In this document: piece by piece, positions 36,601 to 49,787 of the stretch | Position numbering within the stretch: position 1 is the stretch's first letter | Layout of the letters: every line of letters begins with the position of its first letter | Assembly (NCBI GenBank): GCA_965153455.1 | Contig: OZ234494.1 | Span: 7,378,001-7,442,000 of the forward strand | Direction: 5' to 3' | Source of the DNA: Sphagnum compactum | Taxonomy: Eukaryota > Bryophyta > Sphagnopsida > Sphagnales | DNA length: 64,000 bases | Program-made: the position numbers and the translations under genes | The notes under the pieces: model-generated | Told to the model about the DNA's origin: nothing | The model's input: the letters and a program-made list of their open reading frames with translations, nothing else | The model's database searches: none

Positions 36601-37595
36601 CTGGAAAAAGCCTTGCAAGTATAGTCACAAAAGAGATTGTGCATTTCTTGTTTTAAGACTCTTCTATAATCTGGCTTTGAATATTTGGGAAGGCCACTTC
36701 AAATGGCATTAGACCCAAGAAATCTGGAAATTGCATACCTCACTTCTCTGACGTTATGTCTGTGATTCTCCTTGAAAACCACCAGTGTGCTGCTCTCTGC
36801 TGTGGGTTTTGGGTGTGCTCTAGCTCTGATATTAGCCTTTGTTGGTTGAGAATGGATGTGAACATGTAACAGGAGCCAGTTTCTCAATGTTCTCAAGGTA
36901 GTAGATCACTCAGCAGTGTGATTTTTCAGGGGCCTGATACTGGGGTTAAGGCACAATTACATCCGGGTGGGAATCGTTTTAAGTCAATGAGGAAAGCTTC
37001 GCATCTGGAAGTGTGTTATCCTGTTCTCTCTCCTTCACCCTCTCTTTTTCCATGAAAGCTGGCCACAGTGCTTGAGTTTGCATATGGCCTACAAACCAAT
37101 ATTATGTAGTTATCTACACCCACTGTTGCACACTGACAAAGTCAGTGGGTATCCTGGCAGCTTGTCACTGCTATTTGTGATGAAGGTGATGGTCTGATAC
37201 TTTGTCAGCAACTGCCATAAGGTTATGACTGCACTAATTGTTGTGTTACCTTCAAAGTTTGTGGAGATTTCTCTGCAACATTTCAGATATGGCCCACCAA
37301 CCAAAGTTCTACAACAGTACTATAATCTTTGCACCCTCTCAAACTAACTGAAGTAGCAATTATTTTGAGGAAGTTGTAGTAAATAACACGTAGTGCTAGA
37401 GCAGACACACAACACATTCTGTGTGGATGTGTCCTGGAGTTGATGATTCTCATGATTTTTATTGTCTGGCCTTTCTGGGACAGTGTGGATGCCTCATTAA
37501 CAGCAGAGGAGCGGGAACAGAAGTCAAAAGATGCAGCACTCCGTGCTAAATTTATGCAACAACTGGTGCTCTCAACTATATTTGGTGACAGTTAA
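33664..37595 (+). CDS. Di19: Di19-type drought-induced zinc-finger protein, complete
   Basis: Exons: 33664-33757, 35338-35480, 36061-36138, 36282-36553 and 37484-37595; phases close throughout, giving 232 aa. Seen: an N-terminus with MDGGEIWAAHM, the acidic DDVDGDED block (38-45), a first Di19 zinc finger (C52, C55, H67, H72) and a second (C81, C84, H95, H100). A basic nuclear-localisation-type stretch MQRQRRFQRGG begins at 106. The conserved Di19 C-terminal helix is at 197-232. Family knowledge: Di19 proteins are nuclear zinc-finger regulators in drought, salt and light responses, and some are targets of calcium-dependent kinases. Introns 1, 2 and 4 are GT-AG, but intron 3 is AT-AC with U12-type signals. 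The length fits the family. Confidence 0.95.
36139..36281 (+). other. U12-type AT-AC intron in Di19
   Basis: The 5' site is ATATCCTTT, the consensus for U12-dependent AT-AC introns. The 3' end is TTAC. A branch sequence GCCTTGAC lies with its A at 36270, 11 bases before the intron end, within the usual U12 spacing. Removing the intron joins NLLK to MQRQRR in phase 0, exactly where other Di19 proteins run on. No GT donor at this place keeps the frame. Confidence 0.9.
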
Positions 37596-40500
37596 TTTCC
37601 CCTAGTGCATATGTATTGAAGATATGGAGCTCAACCTCGGGCCACCTTCCACCTAGGTTCGAGTCATCAGACCTTCTTTTTTTACTAAAGGATGCTGCCA
37701 CCTATCCTTCCTCCCGACATTTTCTTGTGGTAAGTGTTAAGGACGTGATAGGACTATGTCATAATTGCAAGAATTTGTAGAGGCAAGTGGCATTTGTGCT
37801 TGCCTGCATTCATATGGAGAACTCAATCTTTTCTTCATTCAGGAATCTTTGGTCAAATAAGTTTGTAAATCAAAGTAGAGGCAGGTTTGTGCTTATATCT
37901 GGGATGCCAGTTGGCCACCACTTTATGGCTATCATCATATCAACATTATGTCTTGTGACATTTTCAGTCAACTTCAGCCAAGGGATGTTAGATGTGAACT
38001 CTAGAAGGTTCTTGGCTTTGTGTGTAAACTTGCATATTGCTGTGATTCTTGTTCTTCTGTGCTTGGTAGTAATCGGCCTTAAGTCATGTTCAAATACTTT
38101 GGAGATGATGATTCCTGAGTCTAGTTCTTCATTGCAGTTTTGACATGTGTATTTTTCCTTTCTGGTTCTACTTTGATATCAGTTAGACTTCATCATTCCA
38201 GGGCTTCTCTTTGTGATTTTGATCAGTTAGGGCTAGTTCTTTTGTGAGTCTAGTTTTTCTGTGAGATCTGCAAATTTGATGGGTTAGTTCTTTGTGGCAA
38301 AACAGAAGACTCATTTTGTGGGGAGGGAGGGCACCCTGTTTGAAAAGACCCAAAAGCGTGACTCAAACAGGGTCTTGATGTTGTTTTGTGACCTTCCCTC
38401 AATATCAATATACATTAACTGGTCTTTGAAGTAGTTCACAGGTCTTGACACCCCTCTTCTACACAGTGACTTTCAAGTACCACTTTCAATGATACTGGAG
38501 CAATGTTTTATGTGTGAACTTCTGAGTTTTTCAAGTGCGGTTTTCCTGATAGCACACAAGTGCCTAAATTTTACACCACCAAAGTATTTGTAACAGAGGA
38601 TGTGCTTTGGAAAGTTAGAATTTTACCACTGGTACAGGTGAGCAGAACTGTATAATGGGAAGTCTCTAGTTTTCTTGTCAGTTCTGAGTCTTGATCTTGT
38701 CTCTAGAAGAGATTGTAAGTCATTTGGTTTTGACAGAAGGAGAGGCCATGGAGCATCTAGTGATGGGTAGATTTATGAGTGCAGTACCTGCACTCCTCAA
38801 ATGACCCTATTGCCATTTCCCTATGGGTGGCAGGGCTGGGACTGGGCACCTTCAACTAACGTTGGCGCATGTGCAACCAACCTCTAGTGTGTCATGGGGA
38901 ATTCTTCACAAATTTCTAGTGTGGCAATAATGGGTATACTATTCTTGACAAGCTTCTTAGGCACTTATCTGTATCATTCTAGGAATTCTGGATAAAATTG
39001 TGGAGGACCTGATCATTCAAATACTGCAGTTGACATTGTTGTTGAGAAGTTCATATTTCTCTCACAGGTGAATGTTTGTTGAGGAGATTGTCATCTCTAA
39101 TTGTTCCTGTGTAAAAGTCTGCAAATCTGAATTCTGGTGCTCAATAAATATGCTGGCTATGATGGCAGAACTACTAACAAGCACCACACCTGTTGTAAGA
39201 AGAATGGGTTACTTGCCTGATCATGTAGAATAGTATCAAAGGAGCAGTTGGTTGGGACAATGGTTTTGAAAAATGATTTGCTTGTGATTATTGCTGTTCT
39301 GTGCGCGCTTGTAGGTTAATGAATGTTTGGCATTCAACCTTGGTGCAGCATGTATTATAGCCAATTGTGAATGCACCACAAGATTGGTAAGTTTCAGACA
39401 CTGGTAGGTAGAACACAATCTTGCTACTCCCCAACAGTTAATTTGCAAAGGTGTCTGGAGAACTTCACCATGATTGGTGTGTATACCATGGCAATTTCAC
39501 AAAATCATTCTTCTGCTTTGTTTCTGAAAAAAACACTCTGAGAACTGTTTGCTGCCACAACAAGGGGGCCACCACAATGGATTCATGTTTCAGGATCAAA
39601 GGCTTTGCTAACCAGGGGTATGTGTTCTGCACTATTCATTGCAGTTTTACTTGAAGTGCTTTTAACCATCTGCCCCTACCAATGCATGGCCATTGTTGCC
39701 TGCTGTCTGCTTTCAAGCATAATTGTCACTTTCTGGGTTTTGCACACATACAAGAATCCCTGGAATTTGTGTTTCATTCAGACATTAAGTTCATGGGTGA
39801 GATTGAAAAATCTTGTCTGCTTTTCTTCCTCCTCTTCATGTGCATGATCTTCTGCAGGGCATAGGATCAAAAGACTAGGATCAGATAACAAAAAGCTTTC
39901 AGAACAAAAAGCTTTCAGATGATCACCCTGGACTGGACACACTACTAGAGAGTCCATGGCTGATTTTTGGCTGGTATGTGGCAAGTATATACTTGATGAT
40001 ATTGAGACCAATATAGCCTAGTACAAAACTGGTATTACCTCAACTCCCTACCTGGCTATTGATACGAGGCTGGTATTGCCTGAGATCATACCAGTCTCAC
40101 CACTTCTTTCATGCAAAGACCAATTCTGGTCTATATACTAGGGTTTCAGCCTTGTACCCCACCCAGCACTGGTACAAACTCCAAACCCATTTTTACACCA
40201 TTTTCAAATCTCTACTTCATCCAAAGTAGAGGTTGAATTTTCGTTGTTCTTGTCAGGCTTTGTGGAGAGCTTTCTATTGCTAGGGTACAACTGCCTATTA
40301 TCACTGATCACTACCCTATCATCAATCACTTTTTTAGATTTTCATCATCTGTGCTTCATTTTGAATAATGATTTAACATGTTATGGGAGTACTACCTCAA
40401 ACTCTAGAAATCATCTTTGAAGTGCAAATGAAAGAAGTAATGAAAAAATAACAAGAAGAAAAATAAGCTTTCCAACTCACAAAACATGGTTTTTCTTTTT

Positions 40501-41480
40501 TTCTTGTCTTTGGACCCCTCCTACTTTCAAAGCTTCTAACTTTCTCATTTCTTGTTCATTTTAAACGATTTAAAGTGCTATAGGAGCGCCACCTTCAGTT
40601 TTACAAATCATCTGAGAACTCTAATAGCAACAGAGCAACTTACAAAGAATTTTTTGAGTGTTTGAGAATTGACTTTGTAATGTTTGGTGGTTTGTTTTTT
40701 TGAGTTCTTGATCCCTCTACTTTGAAGAGCCTTAACTTTCTCAATTCTAATCCATTTTTGACAATTTTTAGTACACCAGATGCACCAATAGGAGAGGTTC
40801 AAGTTTGGTTTGGACACCATAACAACAGAGCCCTCCCCTTGGATCCAGCACTTAAGTGATCACTCATGGGCTGTTCTACCCTAGTGTGATTTTCATTGAG
40901 GTTTTTTCTTTTCCAAATTCCTCAATTCCGTCCACTGTTGAGTATCCCAAACATTAAATGGCGACTGCCCTAGGTGAGCTGTAGCATTTTTACAAAAATG
41001 CTACTGAGTGGCGACCTAGGAAGTGCCTAGTTCTACATATGGCTAACTTCATTATTTTAATTTCGAAAACTGGTGTAAAAATCCCCAAGAAGCACAAAGT
41101 TTTCTGGTTTTTTTTCATTTTCTGAAAATAAAAAAATCACCAGGTTGCGAAAATTCACTACCAACTTTCATGGGTTCATTGCAAGATTTCTCCACTCAAA
41201 CAGGCCTCTTCATTTGTGTCTCTGACATTGTTCTTCCAAAATCAATCAATTATAAGGCACCATGAAACACTAATTACTTGTACTATCAAATCAAATGCAC
41301 CAAAAAAAACACAAGCAATACCAAAATTAAAAACAAAAAAAAAACAAAAAAAAAGAAAAAAACATGCAAGGAAAGTTCCCCATTCATCGACTACTGTACT
41401 TTATTATAAGCTCGCACCTCCTTTTTGGCCTCTCCATGGAGGTCTCAATTGCTCCCCAAACACCAGATCCCAGCATAGTA
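37596..41480. other. downstream of Di19, no further gene seen
   Basis: The first part should contain the Di19 3' untranslated region. The frame at 37787-38143 (118 codons) has hydrophobic runs but no family pattern or flanking splice context, so I do not call it. The rest is gene-free as far as I can tell. A short direct repeat of CAAAAAGCTTTCAGA occurs at about 39888-39918. Confidence 0.5.
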
Positions 41481-41489
41481 ACATAAATT

Positions 41490-41835
41490 TGGCGCTTGGG
41501 ACTTGGAACCTTTGGGACTTGGGAAATGGAATTTGGAGCTTGGAACCTAGGACTTGGTAACCCAGCACTCGAAACTGGGAGCTTTGGCACTTCGAACTTG
41601 GGACATTTTAGGACTTGGAACTCGGAACTTTGGCACTTCGAACTTGGGACATTTTAGGACTTGGAACTCGGAACTTTGGCATTGGAGTTGGAAACATTTT
41701 GTGACCTGGGAGTTGGGACTTGGAACTGGGAACAGTTTGGGACTTGGAACTTGGCCCACCCAGTGACTTGGAACTTTGGGACCTAAAGAACTCGGAATAT
41801 TTTGGGGACTTGAGGCTTGGGACTTGGACTTTTTA
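41490..41835 (+). repeat. GGGACTTGGAACT minisatellite
   Basis: Dozens of units of about 8-12 bp based on ACTTGG(G/A)A, arranged loosely. Within it a block of about 52 bp (GGCACTTCGAACTTGGGACA and following) occurs twice between 41586 and 41690. Frames on both strands stay open for about 110 codons because of the repeat; I do not treat them as genes. Confidence 0.85.
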
Positions 41836-42205
41836 TGGAAGCTAAGGCAGCTTCTCTGGGCGGCCAAAAATGCGGGCTCCACGGGCGGCCACGTTGCACA
41901 TTAGTTGAGGTCTTATATCAGATGTTGAAATGAAAATTGAAATGAGATCCCAAAAAGTTTTAGGGTTTACATCGTCATTGTCCTATTCAGCTTTGTGCTT
42001 TGTCGTTGTAGTTGCATGTCACCGATGAGGAGACGCTTGCACGCAGGAGAGGAACAGACATGTGCATGCAACAGACGAAGAGACGAGGCAGTGAGGAATC
42101 TTTGCTGCATAATTAGTGAAGATCTTAAAAAAATGGTGTTTTTTTTCCAATTTTTGTGCTCAAGATGATGCAGATGCTGTCATAATCACATGAAGTGACT
42201 TTCAG

Positions 42206-42391
42206 ATGCTGATAATGAGAATACAAGAAAGATATGGTAGTGGTGGCCTGGTTGTAAGCATTGAAGAGATTCGCCGAGTTCTTGAGCTGGAGGCTGAAAA
42301 TGAAGGTCTACAGGAGGAGTCACTGGCAACTTTGCCTCAATTGCAGGAGGATCAAGCACGCTATTTGAAATTGCAGGAGCGTTATTTCCAG
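42206..42391 (+). pseudogene. unidentified coding fragment with coiled-coil character
   Basis: A CAG acceptor leads into an open block of 62 codons that ends at a good CAG/GTGCCA donor. The translation is rich in Glu, Leu and Gln (IEEIRRVLELEAENEGLQ and onward), as in a coiled coil. I do not recognise the protein. A second open block at 42547-42630 has similar coding texture (MAKVEDYVLASHLHLARLG), but no AG acceptor there keeps phase with the first, so the pair looks like a broken gene. Confidence 0.45.
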
Positions 42392-43273
42392 GTGCCAATT
42401 GCTGGATTTTCGTTGTGAATATTTATCTCTTTTGTTATTTTGATTTGGGAATTACCCCCGAAAGCTTGAGCACTTCTGAGCTACAAGTAGAAGCGTGAAA
42501 ATTGGTTTTTGAATGTGAATATGTTTTGGTTCTCTGAACATGGCAAGAAGTAACAGATAAAGAGATTGGATTGCTGATGGCTAAAGTGGAGGATTATGTC
42601 CTTGCCAGTCATCTTCACTTGGCTCGTTTGGGGACTCATGTCTGTGAGTATCTGGCACTTTGTTTAAAATGTTCTCTTGTCGTATGAGTGTTGTGTTTCC
42701 AAAGGAAATTCTTCTCCTCTTAAGTCTTTGGTTTTTTGGTGACTGCCTACTTGTGAGGTTTATCACAATCTTTCCTGGACAACATGTTTGTCTTGTGCAT
42801 ACCCTCAAGTTTTTGCATAAGATTTGAAGAATTGCATGTGCATTGTGTATGCAGTTCATGAACTGTCCTCAAGACATGCTGGTTTTTTATTTTCTTCAGT
42901 ATCTGGACACAATAGCTTTAGATGCTTTAGAAAGCAGGCACAACAATTATATTAAGGGACTCCCTTTCAAGCTTTTTGGTTCTGAGCTCTGTCTGGGACT
43001 TTTGCTTCATCTGTAACTCCAAAGGGGCGGAATCTTTTAGACTTTGCACTTTAAAAGGGTCTCACAGTTGAAGCCTGAGTGTTCAGCACAGAGAAGATTG
43101 GCACTTCAAGAGCTAGCAAGTTTTGTTTGTAGAATCTTAAGTTTTTGAATGCTCCTTTACATAGTGGCAGAAGTATAGATTTCCCTGAATGTAAAGTATT
43201 CTACATAGTCATCTCCTTGTGTTGTATGCTACCTGTCATCATATGTCAATAATGTGTTTATCTTTTTCATAAG

Positions 43274-44421
43274 AGATGAATTGTTGTTGGACTCTTTCCC
43301 TTATGCTGAGATCCACAATGGTGTCCTTTGGGAGGTTGAGGGTAAGGTGAGAGCCACCTTGCATCTTTAGTTTTTGTTGCCCTTAAATTTATGATTATGT
43401 TGCTGGCCCTGTTGAAATTCACTTGTGGTCTTTGCTTTTGTGAAATTACAAGCTCAATTTTGTTTTTGGTTGTTTCTTTCAGTTAGGGTTAGTTTTTCTT
43501 TGCATGCTTGTTTTAATTGATTGCTGCTATTATGTCAGATCTAAAATATTATTTACAACCTTGTTGTCAGGTGTTTCTCAATTATGTTCAGGCTTGACTT
43601 AAATTATAATTTGTAGAAGTCCTCAGTACTGTGAAGATGGTTTACATCTCTTGCCTTCCATATGCACAATGCAGTGTGATCAATGCCAAGTAAATAAATG
43701 CTAGAAATATTCACATAGCTCTCTAGTTGTTTCTAGGGGGTGTAATGGGGTGATTGCAAGTTACGCTGGTTCACTTGTGGAAAAATTAGGAGTCCATTTT
43801 GACCAAATTTTAACATTAAAATTTGACATCACCCTCTTATCATCACATTTGAAGAACTGAAGTTGATTCTTTTCAAGCAATACAAGACAGTCAAAATTCC
43901 TTCAGATTTTGTAGAACTTAGTGAAATGACAAGGTTGCAAAAATTGTTAAGATTTATTCTCCAAAAGGACTTTCTAAAGTTAGGCAATTCTATGGCTTTC
44001 AAAAGTCCATCACATTTTTGGCTCTGGTGCTCTTGATGTGGACACTGTGATTGAAACCACAGTTGAGGGTGGAGAAGATGAGGGAGTTGATGACCAAGCA
44101 GCTAAAGTTGTTGACATTGTTGACACTTTTAGACTACAGGTTTAGATCTCCACTTGATAAATGTTTTTTATCTTCACTGTAATTGTTTTCAAATATTCCT
44201 TGTTCCTTTCTAACTGTAATGTGAAGCAGGGAAATACTGAATTTTGGTATTGTTTTGGCTACTAGGAGCAACCTGCATATGACAAAAAGATGTTCATGGC
44301 ATATATCACAAAGTATTTGAAAATTCTGACTCCACTTGCTCTTGAGGGGCACCAAGCAACTTTCAAGAAGGATGTTGAATCTGCAGTCAAGTTCTTGCTC
44401 TCCAAGCTCAGTGACTTCTAA
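43274..44421 (+). pseudogene. TCTP: truncated TCTP (translationally controlled tumour protein) relic
   Basis: Three exon-like blocks match the TCTP order. Block 43274-43346 gives [20 protein letters not shown], matching TCTP signature 1. The block ending at 44139 (start uncertain, 43984 or 44006) gives ALDVD, then a [11 protein letters not shown] stretch and [11 protein letters not shown]. Block 44266-44421 gives [20 protein letters not shown] and ends [10 protein letters not shown] before a TAA. Normal TCTP is about 168 aa. Here the first exon (MLVYQD-like) is not found, and the C-terminal 40 or so residues after SDF, including signature 2, are missing. Family knowledge: TCTP is a small cytosolic growth regulator. 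The clean exon ends argue against a processed copy, so it is a degraded duplicate or a truncated gene. Confidence 0.75.
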
Positions 44422-44424
44422 TTG

Positions 44425-47400
44425 TATGTCTAGGATTATACTTTGCCTCCATTATGGTTACACAGGGTTTATTTGTTTCATCTATTCAACTATTATTTGT
44501 TTGTGAAGATATTGAATATCACTTTCTTCTTGATTCAAGTGCATTGTGAGCTTTGGGTTGTTCAGTGTTTTGGGCAAAGGTTTTGAACATGTGTCATAGC
44601 TGGCAATAAAATTATAGAGAGATGGTTGACTAATCACTGGTGATGGGTGGAACACAAAATGAGTTAAGGGTGGTGAGTCTTTTTCTTCAAATTTCTCATG
44701 CTCAGCTTTTGAATGGCTCTTGTTTATATGTACCACATATATCAACCATTTCTTCATTTCCTTTCTACACATATTAAAGACCTTGCAATATGAAGTTTTA
44801 AGTGTTAAAAAACTTCTCCCTCTCCAGTGAGTACAGTATTCTTATGCCTTTCTTATTGAAGAAGATAGCAGATTGACAGGGAAAATGTTTTGACTTGTGA
44901 CAAAAACCAGAGTCTTTGGAAGCAAACATGGGATTAGAGACAAGGAGAAATGTGCCATTCTACTTGCTACTTGACAAAGCCTGAATTGGATTTAGATATA
45001 CAGTCATCTGCAACACCCTTTGGTCCAACAAACAATCGAAGCCAATTGTCAGGTATTTTGAATAACTCAATTTTTGTTCTCATATGAGGAGATTCAAATG
45101 GCAAATGACAGAGACATTGAAGTAAGGTAGTGCAATCTGCAAACAAAATAGGATATTGAGATAGCCAAATGTGTCTAACAGTATGTTTGACAACAATGAA
45201 TAGGCTACAGATGAATATGGTTTTCCAATAGTTCTAAGAACATCCTTATGCACATAACCATGTGTATGTCAAATATGGAAGGTGCAGAGCTCACAACTCT
45301 CTTTGTTGATGGTAAGGAACTTGTGTCCATAGTGCTCATGGACAATCTGGTCCAATTACATGCACCTAGAATAAGTGGTGTGCATAGTGATATTTGAATT
45401 TGTTTGTTTTGTACACAGCATTTGGCTTTTCTTTGGATTCAGTTTAATCTTGGAATACAGACTTTGTCCTTAAGATCAATTACAAAGCATCCATGACAAT
45501 ATATGTGAAACTTTGAATCATAAAATATTTCATGATCAATTCAAGTATTGACATATATTATCTAGTGAACATGGTATTTGCCTCAAGTCCTATATGGTGC
45601 TGTGAACACAGAACATGAAAATTTTATGATGCATTCACTAGTGCTTATATTTCAAAACTACATTTTAAAAGTTTGAAAACTCTTTCAGACATGATGCATT
45701 CATCAATTGCAAATGCACATGTATAAAAAGGTTATAATATTTAATTTTGTTGAAATTATGAATTCATAATAATATCCAATGTTGTTTGTAACTTTTCATT
45801 TTGATTTTCAACTACCACTTTAAATCAAACACTTGGTTATTACCTAAATAATGCATTGAGCATATATTTTGATTGTATACATGACACTATAGACTAATGC
45901 CTCTCATCTTTGTACCAACTTTCTTAGGGTATACATTTAGATACCCCTTGTGATAGTTGTTTGATCATGAATGAATCATTGCAATATGTGTAGAATATGA
46001 CATTATGACAACAATGTTTCATAGTATTCTTTGCCAATGATAGAAATGGTGGCCATTTTGTAAGTGATATGACCTAAGAAATTGTTGATTCGATTTAAAC
46101 AATATCCATACTATTAATATATGTAATAATCAAGATACCTTTTATGGTAAATGTAAAGCTTTGTCTTATGGAAACTGCAGTGTGTTAGATATGTTTTAAA
46201 CATTTGGTTTCATACTTTGTTATAATTTGACATATCATGGCATTTTATGTTATGATTTACTAACATGCCCATAGTAGTTACACATAAAAAATTTAAATAA
46301 TCATGTTTTAAAAATTTCTTCATTTGCAAAGCATGCAAGGGATTATCAAATTAGTTTAAATTATTTTTATTTATTGTCCCCAAATAAATTGTTTTCGTGA
46401 TGATGTTCATATTTTGAACTAATGCAACATTGTATCACCCAAATAAATTAGGAAAACTTGTTGCAAACATTCTACTAGTGGTATTGATATTCAATATAGA
46501 ACACTTGATAATCAAATTTAAGAAACTTTCATTGAATTATATCAAATATACTCAGTCTTAGAATAAATAAATGTAATTGAATATGCATTGAAATAACAAT
46601 GTAGAACAAAATTGTTGTTCATATAATAATTTTATTTGGCAATACATGCCCAAAGATTTACCATAGGATTTAAGAATGACCAAAATAATTCACATATTAA
46701 AAATACATTTATCATGTTTGAAAACATATTTTAAAAAACATGTTCAACAATGAAGGTACAAAAACATTTCCTAAGGAAGTTCATTTCACCTATAATTCCC
46801 AAAACAACTTGTAGTTAGTTTAAAACAATTGGTGTACTGATCAACCATCACTTTCAACATCCATATGTAATTTTTTATGAATATTTATCCATACGTTTCT
46901 TATAATTATTTTCATATGAATAAATGGCACAATTATTCAATATATGATCACATCATTGTTCATACATAATAAATATGAAATAATACAGTTATCATCTTAT
47001 TCATAAATGCAGATGTTCATTTCAAAAACATACATGATAGATATTCAATTGATGTAGTTTTATGCCAAAATGAATAAATGTTTCATATAAATACCCACTT
47101 TACATATCTTTCCTAAAACTTATAATTAACTCCCAAAAGGGAAATTGGCATCTTGTGATAGGAACCATGTTAATTAGATCTATATCAAATTCATCAATAT
47201 ATTTGCCTACTTGTCCATATCAATATCATATATCATGTACATAAATCATTACCATAATATTTGAAGGAGACATGTTCACTTACAATACATATAAAATAGT
47301 ATCAATGTCTACTTAATTTGTAGTTTTTTATTCACAATTATTCTCATAAGGCCTTTGAATATTCAAATGTCGGCGACTACATATTTTCTAAGCCTTTCAT

Positions 47401-48688
47401 CTAATCACATGTTGCAATTCTTTCATGTATTGTTAATATCATTATGGTAATGGGTGCAGTCATAATCAAACGAGCCAAAAAGCACGGCAGGCAACCGTCA
47501 AAACTCTATAAAAATTGTAATTTTGTTAGATATATTTTTGTGGTGCCACTTTAATGCCATATTAGTAATGGGATGTAGTGTTAAATGATTAATATGAATG
47601 TTGAAGAATTCAAAACAAAGATTCAAATAAATAAATAAAGTGGGTTTGGTTTTAATACAAGACTGTTGAACTTGAACCATAGTTGCATTAAAAGCAGTCA
47701 ATTTTGTAAATGATTAAGCTAAAGATTCTCTTTATAAAGGAATTTTGATGAGAATTTTTTTGAGATGATGTTAATTGATTATCCACACTCAAAAAACACT
47801 CATAATTTCAACGTTGTGGAATTTAAGAATTTAAAAAAATAAAAAAAGAAAAAAAAGAAAAGAAAATTTATATTTTAGTAATCATTCACTATTAAGAATT
47901 AAGAATTATTAAATTTGAAAGAAAAAACTGTAATACTATATATTAATTTTTCAATAATTATTATAATGTAGTATTATTTCATAATTGATTACTTATAGTC
48001 ATAATAATAATGTAAGTTTTAACTAGCCTAGGTTAACTATTTTATTATATATATATATATATATTATTATGTCACTTGAAATAACTATTATGATTTATTA
48101 TAATTGATTTTATTTTTCAATAAGTAAAATATTAATTCTGAATAAATACATTAGTCCTTTGAAAAAAATAATAATAATAAAATAACTTATTATATTTATT
48201 TAGTACTTAGTTCAATAATTAAAAAATAATAATACATAGATATGAAAATATAATAAAATTATAATTGGAAGTAGTAATTAACTTAGGTTAATTATTTTTT
48301 TGTTCCTATTTTTATTATTATGTCAATTTTTGTTGTTGTAAATTATAAATATCGGATAATAATTTTAGTAAAAATAATGGTTTTAATTTGAGTAGTTATA
48401 TTATTATTTTTCCTATCATATTAATATCATCATCCTCATCATTATGTAATAAGTAGTATTATTTAATAATTTCAATCAATGATAAGATTGAAATTGAGTT
48501 TTTATTATATTTAATTAATTAAAATATTAATACAATATAATATAACTAACTATAAATGTCATTTACAATCATTTTAAGAAGTATAATAAAAACAACTTGG
48601 ATAAACTTGTAATATGGGCACATTATATTTACTAAATATTTTTAACAATTTTAAAGTATTCAAAATATACACATAGTGTATTTATAAT
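44425..48688. other. intergenic, A/T-rich, no gene seen
   Basis: No supported gene in 4.3 kb. From about 47820 the DNA becomes almost wholly A and T, like the block at 10656-12640, with a (TA)n tract at 48045-48063. Confidence 0.55.
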
Positions 48689-48821
48689 CACTACTACAAA
48701 ATGTGGGTGTAGTTTAGTAGACCCTATTCACTAGATTAGTGAATTCACTACTTCCCCACTAGGTCTTGTTCATTGCATCTAGTGAAATCACTTAGCATAT
48801 AGGGACAATTTTGTTGTAGTG
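48689..48821. mobile_element. CACTA-type MITE, copy 1 (133 bp)
   Basis: The ends are CACTACTACAAAATGTGGG and ...TTTTGTTGTAGTG, which are inverted with respect to each other. The 3-bp target duplication AAT flanks the element (48686-48688 and 48822-48824). The interior has two TAGTGAATTCACTA-type palindromes. No coding capacity. Confidence 0.88.
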
Positions 48822-49787
48822 AATATTGAAGTCATTTATGCTCATAATAATACTTGAATACAAATGTCATATGGTCATTCATATACATTCAAAATATAAA
48901 TTTGTAAATCCTAATATACCCAACTATATTCCTTAAAATACACAAAATACACCTTTGTATACTTATAAGGCTACAACTAAATTGGTCACATTTGCAGCTA
49001 ATGGGATATAAGTTGTTTTTATTAAATGAAAACTAAAGTAAATGTTGCTCACATGGAAGGATGAAAACCAAAATAATTGCAAATTAGTTGCAATGTAGTC
49101 GCAAATATGACCAACACAAGAAATAGTTGCAAAAATGAGGTAGTCATGAATGATTAATAGACACATGTAGTCACAAATAGAATGGTTACATTTGGGTCTA
49201 TTTCTATTAGTGATATGGGCTGGACATTCTATTGAACCAAAACCCTCTCCATTTGGATGACAAATTTCTGTGCAAGGATAATGGCACTGCCCATGCACCC
49301 CTTTTGCATGACTTTTGATCCCATTCAGCCCTTCTTTTAATTCATTGAATTTTGTGTGGTAATGACACCCATATTCCACCCACAAAGTTTTTTGACACAC
49401 CATGGCTTCAAAGATTGGAATTTTGTCAGCATCACTTAAATGTCAAGATGTTTTTTTTTTAATGCAGTAAAAAACTCCAACTATAAAAGAAAATTCAAAG
49501 AACAATTTGTCAATAAATGAGCCCTAAAATTTAAATAAGCAAGGAGAATAAATATGTAGTAGGTGCATACATTTGATAGTTGGATTTTGTAAAAACTTTA
49601 TCCATGCATTTCAACCACTCATTAAGCTAATTGCTTATATATGTTTTTTACTTAGAAAACCAAACCCCAGATATTTATGTTAATCAAGGTTGCAGAGGTG
49701 ATTTTACTCACCAAACCATAAGCATGATCTTATGCATTCAATTGTCAAGTTGATTATATATTCCCAAATCATAAGCTGAATGCCTAT

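Noticed and set aside
37787-38143. 118-codon plus-strand frame with hydrophobic runs
   Set aside because: It lies downstream of Di19 in likely untranslated sequence, has no family pattern and no splice or start context.
41216-41882. Frames of 111-114 codons on both strands
   Set aside because: They are made of the GGGACTTGGAACT minisatellite and poly-A stretches.
42868-42900. ATGCTGGTT as the missing TCTP start (MLV)
   Set aside because: The next codons do not give the YQD sequence and no in-phase donor follows before a stop.
48963-49403. 146-codon minus-strand frame
   Set aside because: It overlaps a MITE-like terminus and its product has no domain pattern that I recognise.
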